From: Flavobacterium silvisoli
Lineage (GTDB): Bacteria; Bacteroidota; Bacteroidia; Flavobacteriales; Flavobacteriaceae
DNA: 64,000 nucleotides
Assembly: GCF_004329815.1 (NCBI RefSeq)
Contig: NZ_SJPE01000014.1
Coordinates: 340-64,339, forward strand
Direction: 5' to 3'
The position numbers and the translations under genes are program-made. Below, piece by piece: positions 1 through 10,094 of the stretch. Within the stretch, counting starts at the first letter, position 1, and every line of letters begins with the position of its first letter. The notes beneath the pieces were generated by a model. That model saw only the letters and a list, made by a program, of their open reading frames with translations, was not told where the DNA came from and did not search any database.

Positions 1-1640
1 CCAAACCACTCAGCCAAACGATAACTTTAACGGTAATTGACCCGACTGCTTCGGCAAGTTTTTCGCCAACAACTATTTGTGCCAATAGCAGTTCGACTCT
101 GACTTTCACCGGAACACCGAATGCTACGGTAACATATACCATCAACGGAGGAGCCAACCAAACCATCGTCTTAGATGCTTCTGGAACCGCCACTTTATCG
201 GGGACTTATGCAGCTAATACGACCGTAGTATTGGTGAGTGTGACGACCTCGGGTTCACCAAGCTGTACCAAACCACTCAATCAAACTATAACCTTAACGG
301 TAATTGACCCAACTGCCTCGGCAAGTTTTTCGCCAACAACTATTTGTGCCAATAGCAGTTCGACTCTGACTTTCACCGGAACACCGAATGCTACGGTAAC
401 ATATACCATCAACGGAGGAGCCAACCAAACCATCGTTTTAGATACTTCTGGAACCGCCACTTTATCGGGGACTTATGCAGCTAATACGACCGTAGTATTG
501 GTTAGTGTGACCACCTCGGGTTCACCAAGCTGTACCAAACCACTCAATCAAACGATAACCTTAACGGTAATTGACCCGACTGCTTCGGCAAGTTTTGCGC
601 CAACAACTATTTGTGCCAATAGCAGTTCGACCCTGACTTTCACCGGAACACCGAATGCTACGGTAACATATACCATCAACGGAGGAGCCAACCAAACCAT
701 TGTTTTAGATGCTTCTGGAACCGCTACTTTATCGGGGACTTACACGGTCAACACAACAGTAGTATTGGTTAGTGTGACCACCTCGGGTTCACCAAGCTGT
801 ACCAAACCACTCAGCCAAACGATAACCTTAACAGTAATTGACCCGACTGCCTCGGCAAGTTTTGCGCCAACAACTATTTGTGCCAATAGCAGTTCGACTC
901 TGACTTTCACCGGAACACCGAATGCTACGGTAACATATACCATCAACGGAGGAGCCAACCAAACCATCGTTTTAGATGCTTCTGGAACCGCCACTTTATC
1001 GGGGACTTACACGGTCAACACAACAGTAGTATTGGTTAGTGTGACGACCTCGGGTTCACCAAGCTGTACCAAACCACTGAATCAAACTATAACCTTAACG
1101 GTAATTGACCCGACTGCCTCGGCAAGTTTTGCACCAACAACTATTTGTGCCAATAGCAGTTCGACTCTGACTTTCACCGGAACACCGAATGCTACGGTAA
1201 CATATACCATTAACGGAGGAGCCAACCAAACCATCGTTTTAGATGCTTCTGGAACCGCCACTTTATCGGGGACTTATGCAGCTAATACGACCGTAGTATT
1301 GGTTAGTGTGACCACCTCGGGTTCACCAAGCTGTACCAAACCACTCAATCAAACGATAACCTTAACGGTAATTGACCCGACTGCCTCGGCAAGTTTTTCG
1401 CCAACAACTATTTGTGCCAATACCAGTTCGACCCTGACTTTCACCGGAACACCGAATGCTACGGTAACATATACCATCAACGGAGGAGCCAACCAAACCA
1501 TCGTCTTAGATGCTTCTGGAACCGCCACTTTATCGGGGACTTATGCAGCTAATACGACCGTAGTATTGGTTAGTGTGACCACCTCGGGTTCACCAAGCTG
1601 TACCAAACCACTCAGCCAAACAGTAACCTTAACAGTAAAC
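1..1640 (+). repeat. 267-bp in-frame tandem repeats in the adhesin gene
   Basis: Units begin (at TTGGTNAGTGTGAC) at 231, 498, 765, 1032 and 1299, exactly 267 bp apart, with a further partial unit from 1566 to about 1640 and part of another before 231. Each encodes 89 residues. Units differ only at a few sites: FSP or FAP, NSSS or NTSS, DASG or DTSG, YAAN or YTVN, LNQ or LSQ. The array continues past the left edge of the window. Confidence 0.97.
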
Positions 1641-4600
1641 CCGCAACCCAATGCTGGGGTTAGTCCTGCTCCGGTTTCAGTTTGTAAATCGGGAGCAGCC
1701 TTTGATTTGTTCACGCTATTAGGAGCAACAGCTCAAACTGGGGGAGTTTGGACTCCAGCTTTAGCAAGCGGTACCGGATTGTTTAATCCGGCAGTGGATT
1801 TATCTAATACCTATACTTATACAGTAACCGGAGTTGCACCGTGTACTTCTGATTCAAAATCAGTCCAGGTAACAGTTGTTTTGCCGCCTGAGGCTGGAAA
1901 TGATGGAAATTTACCACTTTGTTCAAATCAAAATCCTGTTGACTTATTCACTGCTCTGAATGGAACTCCGCAGACAGGAGGTGTTTGGAGAGATCCTTCT
2001 AATGCTGTCATCTCTAATATTTTGAATCCGGCTACAGCTGTCTCCGGAAATTATACATATACAGTAGCGGGTACAGCGCCGTGTCCTGATGATGTAGCGG
2101 TTGTTGCGGTTACGGTTACGCCGGGACCCGAAGCCGGAAACAGTGGGCCTTTTTCAATTTGTTCTAATAGCGCCCCCTATAATTTATTTAGCCAGTTAGG
2201 GGTTAATGCTCAACTTGGTGGTGTTTGGACAAACCCTTCCAATATGGTGGTTACGGGTATTTTTGACCCATCAACTGATCCGGTTGGAGATTATACTTAT
2301 ACGTTGTCGGGGATAAATCCGTGTGATAATGATGTGGCGGTAATAACCGTATCTATTTCACCTGTGCCTGATGCGGGTATAGGAACGGTAAAAACACTTT
2401 GTTCCAACGGAGCACCGGTTGATTTGCTGACACTTTTAGACGGAACTCCTCAACCAAATGGTGTTTGGACCGATTCATCCAATACAGTGGTTTCAAATAT
2501 GTTTGATCCTGCTACCGGACTTTCGGGAGATTATACTTATACAGTAGTTGGCGGAGTAGGGTGTGACCCGGCTTCAGCCACAGTTTCGATAACTATATTA
2601 CAAGCGCCAAACGCCGGTAGCGATGGTGGTACCAGTGTTTGTATTGACAGCACCGGATTGGATTTGATAAATTATTTAGGAAGTTCATACGATGCAGGAA
2701 CGTTTAGTGATGACGATAGCACTGGGGCGTTGAGCGGAACGATTTTTAATCCATCATTGACTGCACCGGGAGTATATCATTTTACTTATACCGTTACGGG
2801 TGGACCGGCACCATGTACTACAGATACAGCTTTGGTCACTATTACGGTAGTTGATTTGCCAAATGCCGGTACGGCGGTTTCAATAGCTCCAGTTTGTAAT
2901 TCGGTCGGAACGATTGATTTGACCACTTTGATTCAAAATGCGGATGGAAATGGATTGTGGTATGACATGAGTGATAACGAAATTACTAATCCGATTGATA
3001 TTTCCTCGTTTACTGTCGGTAGCTATTCATATTATTACATGGTAAGCAATGATTGTGGTAGTAGTGATCCAACTGTCGTTACTTTTGAGATTTTAGACAA
3101 TCCTGCATTAGATAATGCAAATATTACTATACCAACAGTGTGCGTAACCAATGATGTGACAGTAAATTTATCGGGAATGGTTGACGGAACTTATACCCTG
3201 AATTATGATTTGAGCGGTAGCAATGTTGTAGCCAACCAAACCGTAACCGTTACGGTAACCGGAGGAACCGCCAGTTTTGTTATACCTACAACTACTGTCC
3301 CGGCAATAGGCACAACAACCATAAGTTTTACATCTATTCAAAATACCGCAACAACTTGCCAATCTTCATTGACCAATGTAACCGGTAGTATCATTATCAA
3401 TCCGGTAGTCCAATTGGAAAATGCTAATCTTTCAGTGGCCGCTGTATGTGTCGGAAGTGATGCAACGTTAAGCATAGCTAATGCTACAAATCTTCCGGAT
3501 GGAAATTATCAATTTGATTATACCATACCTACAGGAAATCCGACGACAGGAAGTTCAGGAAATGTGACAATAACAGGAGGAAACGGTTTGTTTACAATAC
3601 CGGCCGCCATGATAGGAACAGCAGGCAACTATTCCATTACCATTAATGCCATAACAACAGCAACTGGTTGTTCCAACAATAATGAAGATGCAGCCACTAC
3701 ATTTACCGTAGTCAATCAAAACAATGCCGGAACTTTCACACCGTTGCCTTCCGTTTGTTCTTCTGTGGGTGTTTTTGATTTGAATACCTTATTAACCGGT
3801 CAGGATTCGGGTGGTGTGTGGACAGACAGCAGCAATGCGGTGGTTACTTCGCCTGTAAATATTGTAACCTTTGTGTCGGGAAGCTATTCGTATACTTACA
3901 CAGCTAACAATGGTGTTTGTTTACCCGATTCAGAAACAGTTCAATTCACTGTTTTAGCCAGTCCAAAGTTGACAACTCTGAATGTTACCGCAGCCTCAAT
4001 CTGTATAGGGGCAAACGGTATTGTTAATTTTAACGGAATGACCGATGGTGTTTATACACTTGACTATGATATTACAGGAGCTAATACTTTGACGGCTCAG
4101 CAAACCATAGTGACAATTTCGAGTGGTACGGGTAGTTTTTTAATACCAAGTTCAGTATTGCCGAATGCAGGATTGACCTTGATTACTTTTACCAAAATAA
4201 CAGACAATACATCATCCTGTTTTAGTTTGGTTAATGTGCCGGTTTCTCTCACTGTTAAGCCTTTGGCTGATATTGATCCGGCAAACTTAACCATCCCGAG
4301 TGTGTGTTTAGGAAGTTCAGTGGTGGTTAATATTGCCAATGCAACAGGGTTGCCTGATGCGGTTTATCAATTCAATTATACTATCCAGGGACCAAATCCT
4401 GCTACCGGAACTACCGGTAATGTAACTGTTATCGGAGGTGTGGGTCAATTCAGTTTCCCGGCTTCTATGTTTACAACTACCGGTAATTATACCTTAACTA
4501 TTATTGGGATTGTATCGCTTACCGGTTGTACCAATCCGGCAGAAACAGCCTCGGCTACTTTTGCTATTAATGCTATTCCTGATGCAACCGGAGCTCTCAT

Positions 4601-5441
4601 AACAGTTCAGGATACTTGTGTTGCCTCTGACAGTACAGCAACGGTTACAGGAGCTACCAATTTACCGAATGGGAATTACACTGTAGTTTATGACCTCTCA
4701 GGAGCCAATACAGCTACTGCGGTCAGTACGACTGTAGCCTTTGTAAACGGAACGACTTCGATTATTATACCGGGAACTTCTTTGGCTAATTCAGGGACTA
4801 CAACAATTACCGTTACTTCTATAGTTTATGCCACTTCCGGATGTGGAGGTCCGTTGACTTTTACCTTGGCGACCAATTTCTCAGTGGCTACCTTAGCTGA
4901 GCCAACCTTAATTCCGGATGGGTTTATTTTCTGTGACGACGATAGTCCTAAGGTGTTGAATTTGACGGCCAATATTGTTCCGGTTCTTGGACAAACAGTT
5001 ATCTGGTATAATGCTCCAACCGGAGGTACTGTTTACGATGAAAGTGATTTGTTGGTAGACGGTATCACATATTACGCCGCTGCAGTAGCTGCCAGTGGAT
5101 GTGAAAGCGCAACTCGATTACCGGTTGAAGTTGATTTGTCAGGTTGTGCAGACATCAGAATACCGGATGGGTTCTCTCCGAATAATGACGGCATCAACGA
5201 TACTTTTGTGATTGATAACTTGGCGCAATTGTACCCGAAATTTACTTTGGAAATCTACAACCGCTACGGAAACAAAGTGTATCAAGGAGATATTAACACC
5301 CCTAATTGGGATGGAACTACTACCGAAAAAGGATTGAAATTAGGAAATAATTTATTGCCTACCGGAGTTTATTTCTTCATCATCAACTTCAATGACGGAG
5401 CCAGAAAACCATATCAAGATAGAGTATACTTAAGCAGATAA
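1..5441 (+). CDS. Giant SprB-like repeat adhesin with type B T9SS C-terminal domain (5' end outside window)
   Basis: The reading frame is open from base 3 to the TAA at 5439-5441 (1,812 residues visible), so the true start lies upstream. The first ~545 residues are near-identical 89-residue Ig-like units rich in Thr/Ser. Next come several ~80-residue units sharing a GGVWT core and a YTYTV strand, then longer Ig-like modules. The last ~95 residues (from about 5155) match the gliding-motility-associated CHU_C/type B sorting domain: IPDGFSPNNDGINDTF, then IYNRYGNKVYQG and a PTGVYFF strand. Such proteins are exported by the T9SS and displayed as surface adhesins; SprB of Flavobacterium johnsoniae is the model and is propelled during gliding. 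The stop overlaps the next start (TAATG), which ties it to the PorP/SprF gene. Whether this protein works in gliding or only adhesion cannot be told from sequence. Confidence 0.9.
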   Translation, partial: KPLSQTITLTVIDPTASASFSPTTICANSSSTLTFTGTPNATVTYTINGGANQTIVLDASGTATLSGTYAANTTVVLVSVTTSGSPSCTKPLNQTITLTVIDPTASASFSPTTICANSSSTLTFTGTPNATVTYTINGGANQTIVLDTSGTATLSGTYAANTTVVLVSVTTSGSPSCTKPLNQTITLTVIDPTASASFAPTTICANSSSTLTFTGTPNATVTYTINGGANQTIVLDASGTATLSGTYTVNTTVVLVSVTTSGSPSCTKPLSQTITLTVIDPTASASFAPTTICANSSSTLTFTGTPNATVTYTINGGANQTIVLDASGTATLSGTYTVNTTVVLVSVTTSGSPSCTKPLNQTITLTVIDPTASASFAPTTICANSSSTLTFTGTPNATVTYTINGGANQTIVLDASGTATLSGTYAANTTVVLVSVTTSGSPSCTKPLNQTITLTVIDPTASASFSPTTICANTSSTLTFTGTPNATVTYTINGGANQTIVLDASGTATLSGTYAANTTVVLVSVTTSGSPSCTKPLSQTVTLTVNPQPNAGVSPAPVSVCKSGAAFDLFTLLGATAQTGGVWTPALASGTGLFNPAVDLSNTYTYTVTGVAPCTSDSKSVQVTVVLPPEAGNDGNLPLCSNQNPVDLFTALNGTPQTGGVWRDPSNAVISNILNPATAVSGNYTYTVAGTAPCPDDVAVVAVTVTPGPEAGNSGPFSICSNSAPYNLFSQLGVNAQLGGVWTNPSNMVVTGIFDPSTDPVGDYTYTLSGINPCDNDVAVITVSISPVPDAGIGTVKTLCSNGAPVDLLTLLDGTPQPNGVWTDSSNTVVSNMFDPATGLSGDYTYTVVGGVGCDPASATVSITILQAPNAGSDGGTSVCIDSTGLDLINYLGSSYDAGTFSDDDSTGALSGTIFNPSLTAPGVYHFTYTVTGGPAPCTTDTALVTITVVDLPNAGTAVSIAPVCNSVGTIDLTTLIQNADGNGLWYDMSDNEITNPIDISSFTVGSYSYYYMVSNDCGSSDPTVVTFEILDNPALDNANITIPTVCVTNDVTVNLSGMVDGTYTLNYDLSGSNVVANQTVTVTVTGGTASFVIPTTTVPAIGTTTISFTSIQNTATTCQSSLTNVTGSIIINPVVQLENANLSVAAVCVGSDATLSIANATNLPDGNYQFDYTIPTGNPTTGSSGNVTITGGNGLFTIPAAMIGTAGNYSITINAITTATGCSNNNEDAATTFTVVNQNNAGTFTPLPSVCSSVGVFDLNTLLTGQDSGGVWTDSSNAVVTSPVNIVTFVSGSYSYTYTANNGVCLPDSETVQFTVLASPKLTTLNVTAASICIGANGIVNFNGMTDGVYTLDYDITGANTLTAQQTIVTISSGTGSFLIPSSVLPNAGLTLITFTKITDNTSSCFSLVNVPVSLTVKPLADIDPANLTIPSVCLGSSVVVNIANATGLPDAVYQFNYTIQGPNPATGTTGNVTVIGGVGQFSFPASMFTTTGNYTLTIIGIVSLTGCTNPAETASATFAINAIPDATGALITVQDTCVASDSTATVTGATNLPNGNYTVVYDLSGANTATAVSTTVAFVNGTTSIIIPGTSLANSGTTTITVTSIVYATSGCGGPLTFTLATNFSVATLAEPTLIPDGFIFCDDDSPKVLNLTANIVPVLGQTVIWYNAPTGGTVYDESDLLVDGITYYAAAVAASGCESATRLPVEVDLSGCADIRIPDGFSPNNDGINDTFVIDNLAQLYPKFTLEIYNRYGNKVYQGDINTPNWDGTTTEKGLKLGNNLLPTGVYFFIINFNDGARKPYQDRVYLSR

Positions 5442-6412
5442 TGAGAAATACTATGAAACATAAAACGATACAATATCTCTCGGTGCTATTCGTTGCCTTT
5501 TACTCCACTTGGGTACAGGCACAGCAAGATCCCGAGTTTACTCATTATATGTACAACATGAGTGTCATCAATCCGGCTTATGCTACAGATAATCCGGGAG
5601 TGATTAATTTAGGGGGAATATACCGGGCTCAATGGGTAGGCATCAAAGGTGCACCCACCACTCAGTCTTTCTTTGCGCACAAACCTTTGTCTAAGAAAGT
5701 TGAAATGGGAGTGTCAGTAGTACATGATGAAATTGGTGAAGTGGTGAAAGAAAGCAACATTTTTGCTGACTTCGCTTATGTTTTAGATTTAGGAGAAACT
5801 ACAAAATTATCTTTCGGGTTGAAAGGAGGAGTTACGCTTTTCAGTACTGATTTTACCGGATTCGAATATACGGATTCCGCTTTAGATCCGGCGTTTAAGG
5901 AGAATATCAGCAAAACATTTCCCAATGTTGGTGCCGGAACCTATTTATTTGGATCTAACTATTATGTTGGATTTTCTGCCCCCAATTTACTGACTACAAA
6001 ACACCTCGAAAAGCAATCGGGAATTACCACTACGGGTGTTGAAGCCATACATTATTTCTTGACCGGTGGTTATGTTTTTACCTTTAACGGCAATGACAAC
6101 CTCAAAGTAAAACCGGCTTTCATGGCCAAGGGAGTTGAAGGAGCTCCGGTTTCAATTGATTTGACCACCAATGTTTTGATTAATAACAAATTCGAAGCAG
6201 GTGTAGGCTACAGACTGGATGATTCTGTCAGCGGATTGGCCAGTTTTTATGTAACGCCATCTCTCAGAATCGGTTATTCGTATGATTATACCCTGACGAA
6301 TTTGAGAAAGTTCAACTCGGGTTCGCACGAGGTTTTTGTCCTTTTTGATTTAGGAAAAAGCAAAGATAAAGATTCCGGAAAAGGGTATGACAAATCACCA
6401 AGATTCTTTTAA
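5441..6412 (+). CDS. PorP/SprF family type IX secretion membrane protein
   Basis: A 323-residue protein with an N-terminal signal peptide ending near VQAQ (residues ~25-28), followed by the family's opening QDPEFTHYMYNMSVINPAYA. Glycine/aromatic beta strands fill the rest, as expected for an outer-membrane barrel. PorP/SprF proteins are encoded beside type B CTD adhesins and are known in F. johnsoniae to be needed for secretion or attachment of the neighbouring adhesin. Here the start codon overlaps the adhesin stop, so translational coupling is likely. An alternative start is the ATG at 5453, which gives a more typical signal peptide. Specificity for the upstream adhesin is inferred from position. 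Confidence 0.92.
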   Translation: MRNTMKHKTIQYLSVLFVAFYSTWVQAQQDPEFTHYMYNMSVINPAYATDNPGVINLGGIYRAQWVGIKGAPTTQSFFAHKPLSKKVEMGVSVVHDEIGEVVKESNIFADFAYVLDLGETTKLSFGLKGGVTLFSTDFTGFEYTDSALDPAFKENISKTFPNVGAGTYLFGSNYYVGFSAPNLLTTKHLEKQSGITTTGVEAIHYFLTGGYVFTFNGNDNLKVKPAFMAKGVEGAPVSIDLTTNVLINNKFEAGVGYRLDDSVSGLASFYVTPSLRIGYSYDYTLTNLRKFNSGSHEVFVLFDLGKSKDKDSGKGYDKSPRFF

Positions 6413-6414
6413 AA

Positions 6415-8304
6415 ATGAAAAGGATGAGAAAAATTTACTACATAGTTTTTGTTTTTTGCAGTATTACGACTCTTTTTGCCCAAAAGAAAGCCACTGTTAA
6501 AGATGGCAACAGTTTGTTTCAGACAAAATCCTACGTCAAGGCGGCGGCTATTTATGAACAGGTAGCGCCGTCAAAAGAAGTGTTGCAGAATTTAGGCGAT
6601 TGTTACTATTACAATTTTCAAATGAGCAATGCCGTTCGCGCCTACAAGCAATTGTTTACCACGTTTAAAGACAGTATAGAAAAAGAAGTTTACTTCCGAT
6701 TTGCCAATGCTTTAAAAGGGACCAAAGACTTTGAGAAAGGGGACAGTGTCATGAAACTGTACCTGGGTTATGAACAAAATACCCAACGTTTCATGAAAAG
6801 CGCTTCCCGAAATTCGGTTATGAGCTATAAATTGGAAATAATGTCAAAAGACAAAAATAAAGGTGATTTCGGTATTTCATTTTACGGCGATAAAGTAGCA
6901 TTTTCCTCAACCCGCAATGCCATGGGAAAATCATATGGCTGGAATGAAAAACCGTATTTGGATTTGTTTTCGGCAACCGTCGATGACAAAGGGCAGTTGA
7001 CCAATATAGAGCCATTCCCGGACCCTATCAATACCAAATTTCACGAAAGTAATGCGACATTTACACCCGATGGTAGAATCATGTACTTCAACCGAAGTGG
7101 AGATAAACAAGTAAAAGTTGGTGAAGAAATGGTTGCGACCATAAAGATTTTTAAAGCTGAATTCAAAGACGGAAAATGGATTTATGCCACAAAACTGCCG
7201 CTTTCCAATGATGAGTATTCGGTAGAACACCCTTGTCTGACCAAAGACGGAAAACAAATGTATTTCGCCAGCGATATGCCCGGAGGTCAGGGTTCTATGG
7301 ATTTATATGTAGTCGATATTGATGCAAACGGAATCTTTGGTCAACCACGAAATTTAGGACCTACAATAAATACATTACACCGCGAGCAATTTCCTTTCAT
7401 ATCTACTGACGGAACATTGTATTTTGCTTCTGATGGTCATCAGGGATGTGGAAATCTAGATATTTTCATGGCCAAAAAAATCAGCGATACTGAGTTTGAC
7501 AAACCTGTAAATCTGGGGTCTACCATCAATAGTGAAATGGATGATTTCAACTACATCATTGATGAAGAAAAAAATCAAGGCTATTTTGCTTCAAACCGCG
7601 AGGGAGACGATAACCTCTATACTTTTGTACGCGAGCCTAATAAGTTACAGTATTTGGTAGAAGGAGAAGTGCGCGACAAGAAAACATTGGCGCTTTTACC
7701 GGGTTCAACCGTAAAATTATATGACGATAAAGGAGTGTTGTTGGATGAAGTGTTGGTAGGTAAAGACGGTGATTTTATGTTCAATACCGAGCCGAATAAG
7801 AAATACAAAATCATGGCTTTCAAAGATTTCTACATTCCGGCAGAATCAGAGTTTGAAACCAGCAAGAATGGTAAAGTGTATTTAGATCTTCAGATGAAAG
7901 TAGAATCGTATTACGATGCCGAAGACATCATCAACAAAAAAGCTGACGGAACAGTTTTAATCGATTTGGAGAACATTTATTTCGATTTAGACAAATGGAA
8001 TATCAAGCCTCAGGCAGCGCAGGTATTGGACGTTTTGGTCAATTTATTGAAAAAATACCCTTATATGGAAATTCAAATTGGCTCTCATACCGATTCAAGA
8101 GCATCGGCCATGTATAATTTGAGGTTATCCAACAAAAGAGCGGCATCGGCTTTAGAATATCTGGTGCAAAACGGTATTGAAAGAAGACGATTGTCATCGG
8201 TAGGATATGGCGAAACCAAACCGCTTATCATTTGTCCGAAAAACGATTGTACCGAAGAAGAGCATGCGGCCAACCGCAGATGTACGTTTATGATTTTAAA
8301 ATAA
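6415..8304 (+). CDS. OmpA-family protein with TPR, PD40 propeller and carboxypeptidase-like domains
   Basis: A 629-residue protein starting two bases after the PorP stop. It has a signal peptide (cleavage near TLFAQ, residue ~23), a TPR-like helical region (~30-115), PD40/WD40-like propeller strands (~145-400; motifs VAFSSTRN, MYFASDMPGG, LYFASDGHQG), a carboxypeptidase-regulatory-like fold (~415-490), and a C-terminal OmpA peptidoglycan-binding domain (~515-629; IGSHTDSRA, NLRLSNKRA, AANRRCTF). This architecture resembles PorE-type T9SS accessory proteins and the OmpA-like genes that often follow porP/sprF. The likely role is anchoring the PorP/adhesin assembly to peptidoglycan; this is inferred from domains and operon position. 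Confidence 0.9.
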   Translation: MKRMRKIYYIVFVFCSITTLFAQKKATVKDGNSLFQTKSYVKAAAIYEQVAPSKEVLQNLGDCYYYNFQMSNAVRAYKQLFTTFKDSIEKEVYFRFANALKGTKDFEKGDSVMKLYLGYEQNTQRFMKSASRNSVMSYKLEIMSKDKNKGDFGISFYGDKVAFSSTRNAMGKSYGWNEKPYLDLFSATVDDKGQLTNIEPFPDPINTKFHESNATFTPDGRIMYFNRSGDKQVKVGEEMVATIKIFKAEFKDGKWIYATKLPLSNDEYSVEHPCLTKDGKQMYFASDMPGGQGSMDLYVVDIDANGIFGQPRNLGPTINTLHREQFPFISTDGTLYFASDGHQGCGNLDIFMAKKISDTEFDKPVNLGSTINSEMDDFNYIIDEEKNQGYFASNREGDDNLYTFVREPNKLQYLVEGEVRDKKTLALLPGSTVKLYDDKGVLLDEVLVGKDGDFMFNTEPNKKYKIMAFKDFYIPAESEFETSKNGKVYLDLQMKVESYYDAEDIINKKADGTVLIDLENIYFDLDKWNIKPQAAQVLDVLVNLLKKYPYMEIQIGSHTDSRASAMYNLRLSNKRAASALEYLVQNGIERRRLSSVGYGETKPLIICPKNDCTEEEHAANRRCTFMILK

Positions 8305-8344
8305 GTTGTTAGTTATAATAGTTGTTTAAAAATTGGGAATTTTT

Positions 8345-8379
8345 CAAAGGCGTTCGGGTTCGGAGGCCTTTGTTTTTTT
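8345..8379 (+). terminator. Rho-independent terminator of the adhesin operon
   Basis: CAAAGGC (8345-8351) pairs with GCCTTTG (8366-8372) and is followed by seven T. It lies 40 bases after the OmpA gene stop. Confidence 0.8.
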
Positions 8380-8401
8380 ATGCGCATTCATCCTGATTCA
8401 G

Positions 8402-8409
8402 TACTTTTG
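8402..8409 (+). promoter_or_regulatory. Bacteroidota -7 promoter element for pafA
   Basis: TACTTTTG fits the TAnnTTTG consensus and ends 18 bases before the pafA ATG. No well-spaced -33 TTTG is seen, so this rests on one element. Confidence 0.5.
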
Positions 8410-8427
8410 TAATTCAAATGTATTCTT

Positions 8428-10041
8428 ATGAAAAAGTTTCTGTTGCTTCTTGTTTGTTGTATTGCCGGAGCAGTATCCGCACAAAATCGACCTAAATTGG
8501 TTGTCGGTATCGTTGTTGACCAAATGAAAATGGAATACCTTTATCGTTTTCAAAGCGATTTTTCTGATAATGGTTTCAGGCGATTGATGAACAATGGCTA
8601 CACCTTCCACAACATGCATTACAATTATATGCCCACTTATACTGCGCCGGGACATGCTTCTATTTATACCGGGACCACGCCTGTCAATCACGGCATCGTC
8701 GGGAATGAGTGGTTTAGCCGTGCGTTAGGTAAAGAAACCTATTGTACCGATGATGCTTCAGTGCAAACTGTTGGTGAAGGAACACCAGAAGAGGGAGCCA
8801 TGTCACCCAAAAATTTACTGGCTACTACAATTACCGATGAATTGCGGTTGTCTACCAATTTCAAAGGAAAAGTTATCGGAATCAGTATCAAAGATCGCGG
8901 AGCTATTCTTCCGGCCGGACATTTTGCCAATTGGGCATTTTGGTACAGCAAGATCGGAAACTTCATATCCAGTACTTTTTACGGAGAAAAACTACCGGAA
9001 TGGGTAAATGAATTCAATGCTCAAAAAGGATATTTGAACTATCTTAACAAAGGCTGGAATTTGTTAAAACCTATAGCAGCTTATGACGAAAGTTTGGCCG
9101 ATAATAATCCGTATGAAGGTAAATTATACAAAGCTGAACAGCCGGTTTTTCCGTATGATTTGAAAGCCATGTATGAAAAAAATGATGCGGGAGTGTTGCG
9201 CAGTACTCCTTTCGGGAATGATTATGTGGCTGATTTTGCCAAAGTAGCTATTGAAAAAGAAGCGCTGGGAAAAGACAGTATTACCGATTTTCTGGCGGTG
9301 AGTTTTTCTTCAACCGATTATGTGGGACACTTACTCGGGCCACGTTCTATGGAGTTGCAGGATACCTATTTGCGTTTGGATTTGACTATTGCTGATTTTT
9401 TGAATTATTTAGATAAAACGGTTGGGAAAGACAACTATTTGGTATTCCTCACAGCAGATCATGCCGGTGCTGAAAACGCCCGATTCCTGAACGATCATAA
9501 ATACAACGTGACTAATGTGGAAACAAAAGAAATCAGAGCCGCTTTGAAAAAGTTTTCATCAAACGCATTCGGAGAAGATTTAGTGTTGAATTACAGTAAT
9601 TTCAATCTGTTCTTTAATAAAGAAATTATCAAAAATAAAGGACTAGAATTGCCAAAAGTAAAACAAGCGTTCAAGGACTTTTTAATGACTCAACCTCAGG
9701 TGAAGAGAGTGTATACGGAAGAAGAAATTCTGGCCAATTCAGGCGGTGATTATTACCTCAATTTCATTGCCAAAGGATACGATGTTACCCAGAACGGGGA
9801 TTTAATCATACTCGACAAACCCGGTTATATCGAATACGGTCCCACCGGAACTTCTCACGGAACAACTTACAGTTATGATACTCATGTGCCGTGTATTTTT
9901 TACGGCTGGAACATCAAAAAAGGGGAGACACACGACAAAAAAGAAATAACAGAAATTGCTCCGACTTTGGCACAAAAAATAAAAATAACCATGCCAAACA
10001 GTACTGAAAGCAAAGTACTCTCGGAAGTGCTGGATAAGTAA
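8428..10041 (+). CDS. pafA: PafA-type alkaline phosphatase
   Basis: A 537-residue secreted phosphatase; the signal peptide ends at about AVSAQ (residue 19). Catalytic residues of the Elizabethkingia PafA enzyme are recognisable with an offset of seven: metal ligand D31 in VVDQM, nucleophile T72 in TYTAPGHAS, N93 in VGNEW, and the K/R pair in IKDRGA. The second metal-ligand set is DYVGH and TADHAG, and a late His lies in TSHGT. It hydrolyses phosphate mono- and diesters in the periplasm or outside the cell. It stands alone between two terminators. PafA is a Bacteroidota-typical enzyme; in some members it is expressed without phosphate repression, but no Pho-type operator was identified here. 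Confidence 0.93.
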   Translation: MKKFLLLLVCCIAGAVSAQNRPKLVVGIVVDQMKMEYLYRFQSDFSDNGFRRLMNNGYTFHNMHYNYMPTYTAPGHASIYTGTTPVNHGIVGNEWFSRALGKETYCTDDASVQTVGEGTPEEGAMSPKNLLATTITDELRLSTNFKGKVIGISIKDRGAILPAGHFANWAFWYSKIGNFISSTFYGEKLPEWVNEFNAQKGYLNYLNKGWNLLKPIAAYDESLADNNPYEGKLYKAEQPVFPYDLKAMYEKNDAGVLRSTPFGNDYVADFAKVAIEKEALGKDSITDFLAVSFSSTDYVGHLLGPRSMELQDTYLRLDLTIADFLNYLDKTVGKDNYLVFLTADHAGAENARFLNDHKYNVTNVETKEIRAALKKFSSNAFGEDLVLNYSNFNLFFNKEIIKNKGLELPKVKQAFKDFLMTQPQVKRVYTEEEILANSGGDYYLNFIAKGYDVTQNGDLIILDKPGYIEYGPTGTSHGTTYSYDTHVPCIFYGWNIKKGETHDKKEITEIAPTLAQKIKITMPNSTESKVLSEVLDK

Positions 10042-10063
10042 TGGCAAACGTTCAAAAGTTGAT

Positions 10064-10092
10064 AAAATACCGATACGTCGGTATTTTTTTTT
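10064..10092. terminator. Bidirectional terminator between pafA and lysA
   Basis: AAAATACCGA (10064-10073), loop TACG, TCGGTATTTT (10078-10087) and a T run to 10092. The A-rich left side also gives a U tract on the minus strand, so it can serve the convergent lysA. Confidence 0.85.
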
Positions 10093-10094
10093 GT

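Noticed and set aside
740-994. Minus-strand open frame inside the 267-bp adhesin repeats
   Set aside because: It mirrors the repetitive coding strand and has no start context or family motif of its own.
1-1640. Regular repeats as a possible CRISPR array
   Set aside because: The unit is 267 bp, in frame, and has no unique spacers; it is a protein domain repeat.
6931-7257. Minus-strand frame of 108 codons within the OmpA-family gene
   Set aside because: The plus-strand protein is conserved through this stretch; the frame is a shadow.
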